From positions 1 to 35,225 of IMG/VR virus record IMGVR_UViG_3300020430_000046: a stretch of 35,225 nt of DNA; one strand, 5' to 3'. Each line of letters begins with the position of its first letter. The stretch's first letter is position 1. The notes below the pieces were generated by a model. It had not been told where the DNA came from. It did no database searches and saw nothing but the letters and a program-made list of their open reading frames with translations. Source of the stretch: a virus. A program made the translations under genes and the position numbers. Of the stretch, positions 1 through 6,647 are shown one piece after another.

Positions 1-67
1 TCATATCTTCGTTATGCTCGACACATCCGGTCAAACCCAACAATAGTACAATAGCAATTTTTAACAT
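1..67 (-). CDS. Putative lipoprotein, 3' end beyond window
   Basis: The visible N-terminus reads MLKIAIVLLLGLTGC followed by VEHNEDM. It has a Lys, a short hydrophobic run and an L-T-G-C lipobox, which is a classic signal-peptidase II signal with lipidation at Cys15. It starts one base after the stop of the upstream 75-aa gene, so it is probably translated from the same message. Only 22 codons are inside the window, so function cannot be judged. Two other minus-strand genes here (5190-5480 and 14635-14856) are also small lipoproteins. Confidence 0.6.
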   Translation of the reverse strand, partial: MLKIAIVLLLGLTGCVEHNEDM

Positions 68-68
68 C

Positions 69-296
69 TTAAACAATCCTTGGTTTAGGTCTACCTGTAA
101 AATGCACTTTGTATGTGTAGGATTCTAACCCTTCCATGATACTGTGGAATACATCGCTATGCGCTACACCTTCGCAGACTTGCATCATTACAACCTGTAT
201 CGCTTCTTGTCTTGAGTATCCCAAATCTTCGCATGCATCATGCACGGCGTCCCTAATTTGATTCAGTATATATTCTTTGTCTGTGTCGTTAATCAT
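69..296 (-). CDS. Hypothetical protein, 75 aa
   Basis: I do not recognise this protein. It is mostly helical, with an acidic N-terminal half (MINDTDKEYILNQ) and a basic C-terminus. GGAGGT lies a few bases before the ATG, and a sigma70-like promoter sits immediately upstream, so it probably leads a transcript that continues into the lipoprotein gene. Its layout faintly resembles the 77-aa protein at 1593-1826, which also follows a copy of the same promoter repeat, but the similarity is too weak to call homology. Confidence 0.75.
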   Translation of the reverse strand: MINDTDKEYILNQIRDAVHDACEDLGYSRQEAIQVVMMQVCEGVAHSDVFHSIMEGLESYTYKVHFTGRPKPRIV

Positions 297-319
297 TTCT
301 TACCTCCGATTCGTTTTCT

Positions 320-348
320 ATACTATCAAAGAAAAAAAATTCTCGCAA
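320..348 (-). promoter_or_regulatory. Sigma70-type promoter, repeat-associated copy 1
   Basis: On the minus strand: -35 TTGCGA (343-348), 17-base spacer rich in T, -10 TAGTAT (320-325). It fills the gap before the 75-aa gene starting at 296. The -35 and most of the spacer lie in a 33-bp sequence repeated exactly at 1557-1589. Confidence 0.55.
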
Positions 349-361
349 GAAAAATCGACAA
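329..361. repeat. 33-bp direct repeat, copy 1
   Basis: These bases are identical to 1557-1589, in the same orientation. Both copies lie in an intergenic gap and carry the -35 and spacer of a promoter, while the -10 elements just outside differ (TAGTAT here, TACAAT in the other). Together they look like a duplicated or selected promoter module. Confidence 0.85.
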
Positions 362-373
362 TCGTCAATAAAA

Positions 374-673
374 TCAACTATTTGGAATTAAACCTACGAC
401 ATCAAAAGGATTAACAAATTTATACTTCTCTTTGCCCCCATTGTTGTATCGGTAAACTACCTTGTGAATATCTCTGGGTGTTAAGTGCGAACCGGACTCG
501 CCGTATAATTCACCAAAATCTGTAATTTTGCCCGTGCCGGTACATGGGAACAAGTAGATCTCTGGTATTCTCATGTTGAGGGAGTACGTTGCCAACACAT
601 ACTCGCCAGTATTGTCATCTCTGTATACAAATTTTGTACCATTTGTGGCAATTGGGCAATGCATCTTAAGCAT
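374..673 (-). CDS. Hypothetical protein, 99 aa
   Basis: I do not recognise this protein. The sequence alternates short beta-like stretches (TKFVYRDDNTGEYVLATYSL) with loops, suggesting a small beta-rich fold. The ATG at 673 overlaps the upstream stop by 8 bases and has GGAGG six bases before it. Those bases are the 'L-E-V' codons at the end of the upstream xGDLV protein, so the upstream C-terminus carries this gene's ribosome-binding site. A second ATG at 664 is possible but lacks comparable spacing. Confidence 0.75.
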   Translation of the reverse strand: MLKMHCPIATNGTKFVYRDDNTGEYVLATYSLNMRIPEIYLFPCTGTGKITDFGELYGESGSHLTPRDIHKVVYRYNNGGKEKYKFVNPFDVVGLIPNS

Positions 674-869
674 TTACAACCTCCAAATTAGCGTATGAAG
701 TGCAGATAATTTTGCCAGTATTAAGCACAATGTCATAATACCCGGATCCACCATTGTTACCTATGACAACACCGAGTGCTGGTTCGGATATGAGCATTTT
801 GCCGTGCTTGGTTTGAGCGATATGCGCTCTGCTTGACACCAGGTCTCCGACGTTGATTTTAGTTTTCAC
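666..869 (-). CDS. Small SH3-like 'VGDLV' family protein, 67 aa
   Basis: It belongs to the small paralogous family of this window: N-terminal motif NVGDLV, a central G-V-V-I strand, an 'L-N-T-G' turn and a C-terminal L-E-V. This resembles an SH3/KOW-like beta-barrel; no function is known to me. It starts with GTG at 867-869, inside the last codons of the upstream gene (11-base overlap GTGAAAACTAA). The upstream gene's 'I-S-E-N-stop' is therefore written in the same bases as this protein's M-K-T-K. Confidence 0.75.
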   Translation of the reverse strand: MKTKINVGDLVSSRAHIAQTKHGKMLISEPALGVVIGNNGGSGYYDIVLNTGKIICTSYANLEVVNA

Positions 870-1017
870 TGATATACTCCAAGAACATTCCGGTTAACCA
901 CTCGATGCCGCCGTCTGTCCACACAACCTTGCATATACCTTCAGGTTTGTCAACCTCAACAACGACACCCGTACAATCCACGTTTTCTTTATCTCGCACC
1001 AAGTTACCAATTTTCAT
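859..1017 (-). CDS. Small SH3-like 'IGNLV' family protein, 52 aa
   Basis: The translation begins MKIGNLVRDKENVDCTGVVV and continues through V-V-W-T-D-G-G to end in Y-I-S-E-N. It has the family's three marks: N-terminal IGxLV, G-V-V-V strand, and W-x-D-G turn. The ATG overlaps the upstream TGA by four bases (ATGA), indicating translational coupling. GGAG inside the 'L-E-Y' codons near the end serves as ribosome-binding site for the next gene. Confidence 0.75.
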   Translation of the reverse strand: MKIGNLVRDKENVDCTGVVVEVDKPEGICKVVWTDGGIEWLTGMFLEYISEN

Positions 1018-1190
1018 GCTATTTTCTCACAATAACTTGTTACGTACCATTCAATGTCACCAGTGCAATCGAGTACCTTTAGTGTACCACCTTCTTTATT
1101 AACATACAATACCAATGCCGGGTATAGGTCCGTATTATCATTAACACAATGTTTGTATCTTACGACGTCGCCGACCTCAAAGCAATTCAT
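1014..1190 (-). CDS. Small SH3-like 'VGDVV' family protein, 58 aa
   Basis: It begins MNCFEVGDVVRYKH and contains a hydrophobic A-L-V-L-Y-V strand and a 'D-C-T-G-D-I-E-W-Y' turn, placing it in the same SH3-like paralogue family. I chose the ATG at 1190. The frame also opens upstream at a TTG (1208), which would add six residues and overlap the upstream gene. It ends in a 4-base ATGA overlap with the next gene. Function unknown. Confidence 0.7.
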   Translation of the reverse strand: MNCFEVGDVVRYKHCVNDNTDLYPALVLYVNKEGGTLKVLDCTGDIEWYVTSYCEKIA

Positions 1191-1197
1191 AATATGC

Positions 1198-1518
1198 TCA
1201 TTTTTCAACCGCCAAGATGTCTGATGGTTTGTCTATTTTACGCAACCATGCTTTGTTTACATGCTGGTATTTGTGGACCCCGTGATCTGTAAAGAACACA
1301 CACTTGTAAATCTGATGTTCAACGTTGCCATCCTCATCCTTACAGTCAACAAAATCCAGTTTAACACTCTGTCCGTCGCCAGTCTTATACATATCACCAG
1401 GGCGGGACGGTGACACAACGTATCCTAATTGACCGTGGTCTGGTAATGTGTCATCAGGGGTGCTACCAACTGTATCCCAAACCTGAATTAAATCACCTGC
1501 TTTAAGATTGTTTGACAT
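1198..1518 (-). CDS. SH3-like 'AGDLI' family protein, 106 aa
   Basis: It begins MSNNLKAGDLIQVWDTVG and continues with L-G-Y-V-V and 'V-K-L-D-F-V-D' strands, matching the small-barrel family but with longer loops (acidic 'DCKDEDGNVEHQ' near the middle). GAGG precedes the ATG. A promoter-bearing gap with the 33-bp repeat lies directly upstream, so this is probably the first gene of a short operon running down to about position 374. No function can be assigned. Confidence 0.75.
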   Translation of the reverse strand: MSNNLKAGDLIQVWDTVGSTPDDTLPDHGQLGYVVSPSRPGDMYKTGDGQSVKLDFVDCKDEDGNVEHQIYKCVFFTDHGVHKYQHVNKAWLRKIDKPSDILAVEK

Positions 1519-1548
1519 TGCTCTGTGCCTCGTTTATTTGATATTTAC

Positions 1549-1576
1549 ATTGTAGCAAGAAAAAAAATTCTCGCAA
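1549..1576 (-). promoter_or_regulatory. Sigma70-type promoter, repeat-associated copy 2
   Basis: On the minus strand: -35 TTGCGA (1571-1576), 16-base spacer, -10 TACAAT (1549-1554), 31 bases before the 106-aa gene at 1518. Same -35 and spacer as the copy at 320-348, but a different -10. Confidence 0.6.
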
Positions 1577-1589
1577 GAAAAATCGACAA
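1557..1589. repeat. 33-bp direct repeat, copy 2
   Basis: Exact copy of 329-361 in the same orientation. It covers the -35 and most of the spacer of the promoter at 1549-1576 plus 13 bases further upstream. Confidence 0.85.
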
Positions 1590-1592
1590 ACC

Positions 1593-1826
1593 TCAATGAT
1601 TCTCGATATTTGTAAATCCGCCGTGCGCTAAAAACGCTTGGTGTGTTTCTATTCCCTCAGTCACCATACACGTTAGCAAGTCTTGACAATGAAACCTGTG
1701 CTGAACACCCAATGTCTCATGACTATCAGCATCTAATTCATACAGTGTGTCTCTGACTGCGCCCATAATCCTGATCCTGATACGCTCACTGATATAGTCG
1801 ATTCTTTCATTAATACCGGTATTCAT
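1593..1826 (-). CDS. Hypothetical protein, 77 aa
   Basis: I do not recognise this protein. It is helical, with basic (ISERIRIRIMG) and acidic (YELDADSHETL) patches and one Cys each in FHCQ and LLTCM. I prefer the ATG at 1824-1826, because it overlaps the upstream stop as ATGA, the coupling arrangement used throughout. An ATG at 1841 in the same frame would add five residues (MGKQQ). The promoter-bearing gap at 1519-1592 follows its stop. Confidence 0.65.
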   Translation of the reverse strand: MNTGINERIDYISERIRIRIMGAVRDTLYELDADSHETLGVQHRFHCQDLLTCMVTEGIETHQAFLAHGGFTNIENH

Positions 1827-1972
1827 TTGTTGTTTCCCCATAGTGCTTTTGATAAAATTCTAATCTCTCCGCAAGTAGAAATGCAATTCCTATAGTCACC
1901 AAGGGAGACAGGCACTGTTTCCCCAATAACCATCCATACCCTGTTATCATATTTAAACAAAACACCTTTCAT
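1823..1972 (-). CDS. Hypothetical small protein, 49 aa
   Basis: The translation starts MKGVLFKYDNRVWMVIGETV and ends SKALWGNNK. It is tightly boxed in: its ATG overlaps the upstream TGA as ATGA, and its own TGA overlaps the next gene's ATG the same way. This double coupling is the main support. It is beta-like with hydrophobic and aromatic residues and could be a divergent member of the SH3-like family, but it lacks the GDLV motif. Confidence 0.6.
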   Translation of the reverse strand: MKGVLFKYDNRVWMVIGETVPVSLGDYRNCISTCGEIRILSKALWGNNK

Positions 1973-2196
1973 AAGACAATTCCCCTTCTCACAATCTTGA
2001 TATTCCCATTTAGGTATGCGTTAATGATAGAGTCTCTAGATGCTTTCTGGTAAGACGACACTGTTTTACCGGCACATTCTTCTATACCGGGACTTGTCAG
2101 CAAATATTCCCATTTGTTATTCTTTCTGCCTAGCAACAACCCGATGATAGCGGTGTTCTCTGACTGTATCAACATATCACCCTTTCTTAAATTCAT
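1969..2196 (-). CDS. SH3-like 'KGDML' family protein, 75 aa
   Basis: It begins MNLRKGDMLIQSENTAIIGL, so the G-D-M-L motif is at the family position, followed by an I-I-G-L-L-L strand and W-E-Y-L-L. The C-terminus (NIKIVRRGIVL) is longer than in the array members. Its ATG shares one base with the stop of the VWA gene (TAATG), so it is probably translated after it. Whether it works with the VWA/AAA pair is unknown. Confidence 0.7.
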   Translation of the reverse strand: MNLRKGDMLIQSENTAIIGLLLGRKNNKWEYLLTSPGIEECAGKTVSSYQKASRDSIINAYLNGNIKIVRRGIVL

Positions 2197-3401
2197 TAGT
2201 CTACCACCACTACCCTTTCATTAGTTTTAAAATAACCATATTCAGCACAACTCTGTGTAGTCATCCACATGCGCTGGCACCTACTCGGTTTTGGTTTTGG
2301 CGCCTCCATGTCTGTCAGTACAATATGACCGTCAAAATCAAGATTGTTGACGTACTCTGTTGGAGCATTAAAGCATGTCCCGCCAGACAAAACACGTTCA
2401 ACATTCCTGTTTTGACCCTTGCGCCACACAAACACCTTATCGGGGTCAACCCTTGTGTCGAATGGCACCACCGTAAATGATGCAACGCTGGACAATTGGT
2501 TCAATTCTGCGAAGAATTTTGATAACATCTCATCAGACACCGAACCTGACTGATCAATAGAGACTGCAATATTAGCAACCCTATTAGACTTTTTACCTGC
2601 ATGAACGTATGGATACCTACGATTAATCCTGCGTATGCTGCTGGTCTTGTTTGCTCTCTGTGAAGACTTTACGAAGAATCTTAGAACCTTTCGCCAGTCA
2701 ATTTTAGTCTTGAGACTTTCCATAATCTCTTTTTTGATACTCTGTGATACAGATCCCCATGAATTACTTCTGGCCGCCTCGCTTGCTGCATTACTAACAA
2801 TGTCCTTAAGTCGCTCATTTGCTACATCCTTTACTTCTTTTGGACAGTCGCCCCAACCACTATGATCATCAAGGGGTTCAAAATTACCACCTCCAGATGA
2901 AGACTCCGAAGACTCACTCGGGTCTCCGGTGGGTGTACCGTCTTCTGCGTTGTTTTTTAGTATTTCTTCTACTCTGGGAACATACCACTCTGCACACTGT
3001 CCAGGGGGCAAGTCAACAAAGTGATCCTTGCCTGGGATTAGGGCATCTTTTGGCAAATTATTAATATGTGAGTTAATTGCTAAGTCAGTGGCAATGTTCC
3101 ATATTTTTGCGCTGGTCTCACTACCCGTTATCCAAGGCGCACGGTCCGTGACATGCTTAAATATAATGTGATAAAATTCATGCATCAGAACAGCACACCT
3201 TTCAGGGTCAGTCAAACCCTGAAAGAAGTCTGGATTGTATAACATCTCAAATTGTGCCGTATTTTTATTGACCATGACACCCGCTGTTGGGATCCCATGT
3301 GATGCTCGCTTGTTAATTCTACGTGAAATTCCTGCGAAAAATGGTTCCGACATAAGCAATCTTGCTGTATGCATGTTAAGATCAAAATCAGTATTTTGCA
3401 T
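2196..3401 (-). CDS. Metallopeptidase-like/VWA protein (DUF2201-type), 401 aa
   Basis: Two parts are visible. Residues 1-140 carry H-E-F-Y-H at 74-78 in the context VLMHEFYHIIFKH, a HExxH zinc-site signature typical of the DUF2201 N-terminal putative metallopeptidase region. After a Ser/Gly-rich acidic linker (about 155-185), residues 277-401 form a von Willebrand A-like domain with MIDAS motif D-Q-S-G-S (283-287), a G-G-T loop near 340 and L-T-D near 362. Proteins of this type usually pair with MoxR-family AAA+ ATPases, and one lies directly upstream. The ATG is preceded by GAGG, and a promoter sits in the 68-base gap. Probably cytoplasmic (no signal peptide); substrate unknown. Confidence 0.8.
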   Translation of the reverse strand: MQNTDFDLNMHTARLLMSEPFFAGISRRINKRASHGIPTAGVMVNKNTAQFEMLYNPDFFQGLTDPERCAVLMHEFYHIIFKHVTDRAPWITGSETSAKIWNIATDLAINSHINNLPKDALIPGKDHFVDLPPGQCAEWYVPRVEEILKNNAEDGTPTGDPSESSESSSGGGNFEPLDDHSGWGDCPKEVKDVANERLKDIVSNAASEAARSNSWGSVSQSIKKEIMESLKTKIDWRKVLRFFVKSSQRANKTSSIRRINRRYPYVHAGKKSNRVANIAVSIDQSGSVSDEMLSKFFAELNQLSSVASFTVVPFDTRVDPDKVFVWRKGQNRNVERVLSGGTCFNAPTEYVNNLDFDGHIVLTDMEAPKPKPSRCQRMWMTTQSCAEYGYFKTNERVVVVD

Positions 3402-3437
3402 ATTAGTAACCTCAGTTAAAGCGTATCCAACAAAACC

Positions 3438-3466
3438 ATACTACAACAAAATAATTCTAAAGTCAA
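3438..3466 (-). promoter_or_regulatory. Sigma70-type promoter before the VWA gene
   Basis: On the minus strand: -35 TTGACT (3461-3466), 17-base spacer, -10 TAGTAT (3438-3443), 37 bases before the start at 3401. It could allow the VWA gene to be expressed apart from its ATPase partner. Confidence 0.6.
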
Positions 3467-3469
3467 ATA

Positions 3470-4537
3470 TTATTTCTTATCATCAGATAAGATTTCAACA
3501 AGAAAATCAGAGAAAGTCCTATTTGCAACCTTCGCCTTGTGAATTTTTAAAAGATTAACCTGCTCTGCGCCACCTGTTTGTCCAAGGAGTGACCACATTT
3601 TCATAACTACTTCACTTGGCATACCGGTCATCATAAACGCAGCGACGTTTACGATCTGCTCATCCGACAATTCATCCGAAAACACTTTCTCAGATTCAAA
3701 CTTGCTCACCAACGCTGAATAGTCATTAATGTCAAAATCCTTGACCTTCGAGAAGTCACCCCTGTTTAAGATGTCGTCCACTGTAACCTGTTTGTCAAAA
3801 TTAACAACAAAATCTCTGAACGAGACTGCTGCCTCAAAACCAACAAATGCAGTAGACAAGTGATATAGTGCATTGTGATCCTCGAACAGATCACCGGCAG
3901 ACAAACACTCATCTAATCTTTCCCAAGAACGCCGGGAAGGGTACACCTTGTTGGGTTCAAAGTCATCCTTATGCTCTAAGTGATCATGGTTTTGGTTAAT
4001 AAAATTCCACACTTCTGGGGATATATCTCTGTCTTTTGCCCAAGTCAACCAATCATCAACGCTAGGTTCGATGTCAAAAACAGTCCACCTGTCCAATTCT
4101 GCAGGGTCCATCTCGCCGACCTGATACTGAGAACCATGCTCACCACCATTGACCGCTGCGAAGATGATTGTATCATCATGCAGTACGTGACCGTTCAGTT
4201 TGCGTGAGTCGGTCAATTCAAAGATGCCCTGGCGGACTTCCAGGGTCGCACGGTCCACCTCATCGAGAAAAAGAATGACAGGATAATCACACGCAGACTT
4301 AAACCAGTCAGGGGGATTGAAAGTGGTACGATTATCTTCAATCGAGGGCAAACCCACAAGATCACCTTCTGTCATTTGTGATGCACGACGCTCCACTACA
4401 GTCATGCCAAGATGTGCTGCATACTGATATACAACAGTAGATTTACCAATACCGTGACGACCACGGAGCAATACTGGTTTGCGTACTGCGGTAACATGCT
4501 TGACCATCTTACCAAATGTCTTGAAGTCTACTGCCAT
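3470..4537 (-). CDS. MoxR-like AAA+ ATPase, 355 aa
   Basis: AAA+ landmarks are in order: Walker A G-R-H-G-I-G-K-S-T at 26-34, Walker B V-I-L-F-L-D-E at 87-93 (followed by V-D-R-A), and a sensor-1 Asn around 130 (F-A-A-V-N-G-G). Then comes D-P-A-E-L-D-R-W, where Arg150 could be an arginine finger. The length and C-terminal helical lid fit MoxR-type ATPases, which act as chaperone-like partners of VWA proteins. CAGGAG precedes the ATG. The VWA/HExxH protein follows after 68 bases. I infer that the two form a unit that remodels or assembles something; the target is not evident. Confidence 0.85.
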   Translation of the reverse strand: MAVDFKTFGKMVKHVTAVRKPVLLRGRHGIGKSTVVYQYAAHLGMTVVERRASQMTEGDLVGLPSIEDNRTTFNPPDWFKSACDYPVILFLDEVDRATLEVRQGIFELTDSRKLNGHVLHDDTIIFAAVNGGEHGSQYQVGEMDPAELDRWTVFDIEPSVDDWLTWAKDRDISPEVWNFINQNHDHLEHKDDFEPNKVYPSRRSWERLDECLSAGDLFEDHNALYHLSTAFVGFEAAVSFRDFVVNFDKQVTVDDILNRGDFSKVKDFDINDYSALVSKFESEKVFSDELSDEQIVNVAAFMMTGMPSEVVMKMWSLLGQTGGAEQVNLLKIHKAKVANRTFSDFLVEILSDDKK

Positions 4538-4592
4538 GATCCATCTCCTGTTTTAATTAGCAGTTTCAATTACGTTCCCAACGAACAAATAC

Positions 4593-4621
4593 ATTAAATC
4601 AAATTTAAAAATATAAATCAA
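4593..4621 (-). promoter_or_regulatory. Sigma70-type promoter before the AAA+ ATPase gene
   Basis: On the minus strand: -35 TTGATT (4616-4621), 17-base AT-rich spacer, -10 TTTAAT (4593-4598), about 55 bases before the ATG at 4537. The spacer end and -10 (AATTTGATTTAAT) match the promoter at 6081-6109 closely. Confidence 0.5.
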
Positions 4622-4653
4622 GAAAAACAACAATTACAAATAATTTCAATTAT

Positions 4654-4854
4654 TTATGCAAAACAGAAGGCGTTTTCTCTGTGATCTTTGTGACTAACTA
4701 AAACATCTACCTTTTGATCACTATAAACCACCTTAAAGACACCGTTGTAAATTTCACTGTCTGGTATGGCGTAAGATTCTACAATTACGCCGACGGGACC
4801 GAGGGTCGGATCCCCGACAATGACGGATTTACCAACGAACTCATTATCCTTCAT
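4654..4854 (-). CDS. Small SH3-like protein, 66 aa
   Basis: I chose the ATG at 4854 (MKDNEFVGKSVIVGDPTLG) because GAGGTG sits at the right distance before it and it lies just after the upstream stop. The frame extends further upstream but would overlap the preceding gene by over 50 bases. The V-G-K-S-V-I-V opening, G-V-I-V strand and V-V-Y-S-D turn suggest a divergent member of the small-barrel family. Function unknown. Confidence 0.65.
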   Translation of the reverse strand: MKDNEFVGKSVIVGDPTLGPVGVIVESYAIPDSEIYNGVFKVVYSDQKVDVLVSHKDHRENAFCFA

Positions 4855-4864
4855 CTTGTTCACC

Positions 4865-5188
4865 TCACCACTCCACTGTTCGAGAAACATACATACCAAA
4901 ATCACAGGGCGACCCATAGTATTCTATATCGTTAGTTTCCTCACCTAGTCTTATCATCCCATATTCTTCTTCGGATATTTGTGATATAACATTGTTAAAA
5001 CTTTTAATTTCTGGATAATTTTCATACCACTTAGTGTTGCTCCATATAAAATTGTTACTATCTTTGCCGCATTCAAATTCCGAGTCTGTCAGCAGACCGT
5101 CCAAATGTTTGCAGACTTTTCTTGCTACCTCAAAGACTTTCTTCGTATCATCGGTCACCCTCAAAAATACGTCTGATCTATACCCCAT
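4865..5188 (-). CDS. Conserved phage-type 'MGYRSDV' protein, 107 aa
   Basis: The opening MGYRSDVFLRVTDDTKKVFE matches what I remember of a widespread phage family starting MGYRS[DE]V, whose role is unknown. The rest is acidic (SQISEEEYGMIRLGEE) with a C-terminal 'S-P-C-D-F-G-M-Y-V-S-R'. GGAG lies six bases before the ATG and overlaps the end of the upstream lipoprotein gene. Family recall is from memory and should be checked. Confidence 0.7.
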   Translation of the reverse strand: MGYRSDVFLRVTDDTKKVFEVARKVCKHLDGLLTDSEFECGKDSNNFIWSNTKWYENYPEIKSFNNVISQISEEEYGMIRLGEETNDIEYYGSPCDFGMYVSRTVEW

Positions 5189-5189
5189 T

Positions 5190-5480
5190 TTATTCTCCTA
5201 CTCCGCAAATGTCCTGTACGACGCACCCGCAATCCGAACATGGTTTGTTTTCTGTTACAATATCATAAAAATTCGTCATACTCAAACAATCGTCGCCACG
5301 GTCATAGTTATTGTTTTCATCACATTTGACAACAATATTATCATAATAATCACCACACCTAATCGTAGTATGAATATAGTTTTCTTGGTGGGTTTCGCAA
5401 GGTTCTTGAGATTGTGGACCCCAATTTGCCTCGCCACAACCGATAGCAACCAGTGCCAATAAAACGATTATAGATCTCAT
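5190..5480 (-). CDS. Small Cys-rich lipoprotein, 96 aa
   Basis: From the ATG at 5480 the protein starts MRSIIVLLALVAIGCGEANW, with a hydrophobic core and A-I-G-C cleavage/lipidation site (Cys15). The mature part is acidic and Cys-rich (P-C-S-D-C-G-C near the end), which suggests disulfides in the periplasm. I chose this start because GGAGGAG lies directly before it, inside the last codons of the upstream gene; a longer frame to 5525 would place 15 non-signal residues ahead of the signal sequence. It may alter the host envelope during infection, but that is inference. Confidence 0.7.
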   Translation of the reverse strand: MRSIIVLLALVAIGCGEANWGPQSQEPCETHQENYIHTTIRCGDYYDNIVVKCDENNNYDRGDDCLSMTNFYDIVTENKPCSDCGCVVQDICGVGE

Positions 5481-5482
5481 TT

Positions 5483-5674
5483 TCACTCCTCCACAAAATT
5501 CCAACCAAAATGACAATAACCCCACCTGTCCGAAAGGTAATCGCCTATGTCATCTTCTTCAATATCATCAGGTACAGTGACGATTTCTGGTAGGTCGCAA
5601 TCTAACGGGGCATACCAAATACCAATGTCATCGTCGTTGGTATCCCATATAACTCTAACAAGTCGATGCTTCAC
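5483..5674 (-). CDS. Hypothetical acidic protein, 63 aa
   Basis: The start is GTG at 5672-5674, overlapping the upstream TGA by four bases. The protein has runs of Asp/Glu (NDDDIG, PDDIEEDDIGDYLSD) and a C-terminal W-G-Y-C-H-F-G-W, so it is strongly acidic. Acidic mini-proteins of phages sometimes mimic DNA, but nothing specific supports that here. The last codons V-E-E-stop contain GGAGGAG, the ribosome-binding site of the lipoprotein gene. Confidence 0.65.
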   Translation of the reverse strand: MKHRLVRVIWDTNDDDIGIWYAPLDCDLPEIVTVPDDIEEDDIGDYLSDRWGYCHFGWNFVEE

Positions 5675-5850
5675 TTACAACTCCTGCACACATGACCGCC
5701 AAACTCAGGGCGTTTGATGTTGGGGTAATATTCGTGGCAATAAATACATTCAACACCATAGTCTGTATTGCCTCGATAGTATCCAGAATCACGGTCAAAA
5801 CGTAAATTGTTTTGCCGTGCAATAAACCTCATTCGTGCTTTGCCTGCCAT
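5671..5850 (-). CDS. Small zinc-ribbon protein, 59 aa
   Basis: The translation runs from MAGKARMRFIARQNNLRFDR to GGHVCRSCK. Cys35, Cys38, Cys55 and Cys58 form two C-x2-C knuckles, a zinc-ribbon arrangement, with basic residues at the N-terminus. It is bracketed by a TAATG junction upstream and a 4-base GTGA overlap downstream. It probably binds nucleic acid or a protein; function unknown. Confidence 0.65.
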   Translation of the reverse strand: MAGKARMRFIARQNNLRFDRDSGYYRGNTDYGVECIYCHEYYPNIKRPEFGGHVCRSCK

Positions 5851-6050
5851 TATCTACCGACCCCTTTCGCTGCTTGCACAGTGCCAACATATTGATATGC
5901 ACCCTTATTGTATGCTGGTGCAGTACATTTTGCTTTACGTGCTATCTCAATTTTTGCATTGACGTCGCCACACTCTAAACAGGTACGATAACCAAGTGCT
6001 TTTCTTTTTGGATTGTATTCTTCCCAACACTCAACACAAACTGCAATCAT
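5850..6050 (-). CDS. Small zinc-finger protein with NKGAYQ tail, 66 aa
   Basis: C5-x2-C8 and C24-x2-C27 form a four-Cys zinc site (CVEC, CLEC), followed by a basic helix (EIARKAKC) and the motif Y-N-K-G-A-Y-Q. I recall this Cys4 plus NKGAYQ layout in many phage proteins of unknown role. It is the first gene after a promoter-bearing gap, and a TAATG junction links it to the next zinc-ribbon gene. Two tiny Cys4 proteins in a row may act together. Confidence 0.7.
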   Translation of the reverse strand: MIAVCVECWEEYNPKRKALGYRTCLECGDVNAKIEIARKAKCTAPAYNKGAYQYVGTVQAAKGVGR

Positions 6051-6080
6051 TGATTTGCTCCTGTCGTTTGATTCTTTTAT

Positions 6081-6109
6081 ATTAAATCAAATTCAAAAAC
6101 AAAAGTCAA
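6081..6109 (-). promoter_or_regulatory. Sigma70-type promoter before the zinc-finger genes
   Basis: On the minus strand: -35 TTGACT (6104-6109), 17-base spacer, -10 TTTAAT (6081-6086), in the gap before 6050. It resembles the promoter at 4593-4621. Confidence 0.6.
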
Positions 6110-6116
6110 AAAAAAA

Positions 6117-6326
6117 TTAAATCGCACCCTCATTAAGTGGACACAGAAACCTCACTTCCTCAATCAGTAATTCCTCTATTGAGTTAGCGTCCAGTCCGGT
6201 TGCAAACTCCATCTTCTTTAATGCCCTATCGAAACTAATCTCACGAGCAAGGATAGACTCTGCATATTCCGTTGCCATTTCAGATATTGCGCCAAGAAAC
6301 AAACTGTCGATTACTCTTGCATGCAT
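6117..6326 (-). CDS. Hypothetical helical protein, 69 aa
   Basis: I do not recognise this protein. It is predicted all-helical and acidic (SIEELLIEEVRFLC), beginning MHARVIDSLFLGAISEMATE. Its ATG lies 16 bases inside the end of the upstream 57-aa gene in another frame, consistent with coupled translation. It is the last gene before the promoter gap at 6051-6116. Confidence 0.65.
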   Translation of the reverse strand: MHARVIDSLFLGAISEMATEYAESILAREISFDRALKKMEFATGLDANSIEELLIEEVRFLCPLNEGAI

Positions 6327-6484
6327 TTATATTCCGCCTCTCTCAGCACGTTGTGTAAAGATGATAAGATTGCTTGACGATGGAAACCCCATGTGGGTGC
6401 TTCCAGTTTCTCAACACTAACAATCTCAGCAGTGATAATGTCCACCAAATCTGACATCTTTAACATCTTGTCACCGACTTTCAC
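6311..6484 (-). CDS. Helical protein with vestigial MKVGD start, 57 aa
   Basis: From the GTG at 6484 it reads MKVGDKMLKMSDLVDIITAE. The first five residues are the array's conserved start, overlapping S-E-S-R-stop of the upstream gene by 14 bases, but the rest is an unrelated helical sequence. ATGs at codons 7 and 10 are alternative starts. It looks as though the array's junction has been joined to a foreign body, marking the downstream edge of the tandem array. Confidence 0.6.
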   Translation of the reverse strand: MKVGDKMLKMSDLVDIITAEIVSVEKLEAPTWGFHRQAILSSLHNVLREAEYKCMQE

Positions 6485-6647
6485 TGATAACCTCCATTTG
6501 ATTTTTAGGGTTTGAGTTTATCATCTCCTTTGGTGTAATCCACTTTATCACCCTTTTCTCTTGAGTACCTGGTATTTCCCTGATGACGATGCCTACCCAA
6601 TGACGCCAGGTTTCATCCTTATATCTTACTAGATCACCAACTTTCAC
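6471..6647 (-). CDS. Array gene 1: 'VGDLV' SH3-like protein, 58 aa
   Basis: It starts MKVGDLVRYKDETWRHWVGI, has W-V-G-I-V-I and I-K-W strands, and ends Q-M-E-V-I-S-E-S-R. GTG at 6647 is preceded by AGGAGG; a second GTG and a TTG lie three and six bases further up. Both ends use the 14-base dual-coding junction (6634-6647 and 6471-6484). The codons for M-E-V contain GGAGGT, placed to initiate the next gene. Confidence 0.75.
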   Translation of the reverse strand: MKVGDLVRYKDETWRHWVGIVIREIPGTQEKRVIKWITPKEMINSNPKNQMEVISESR

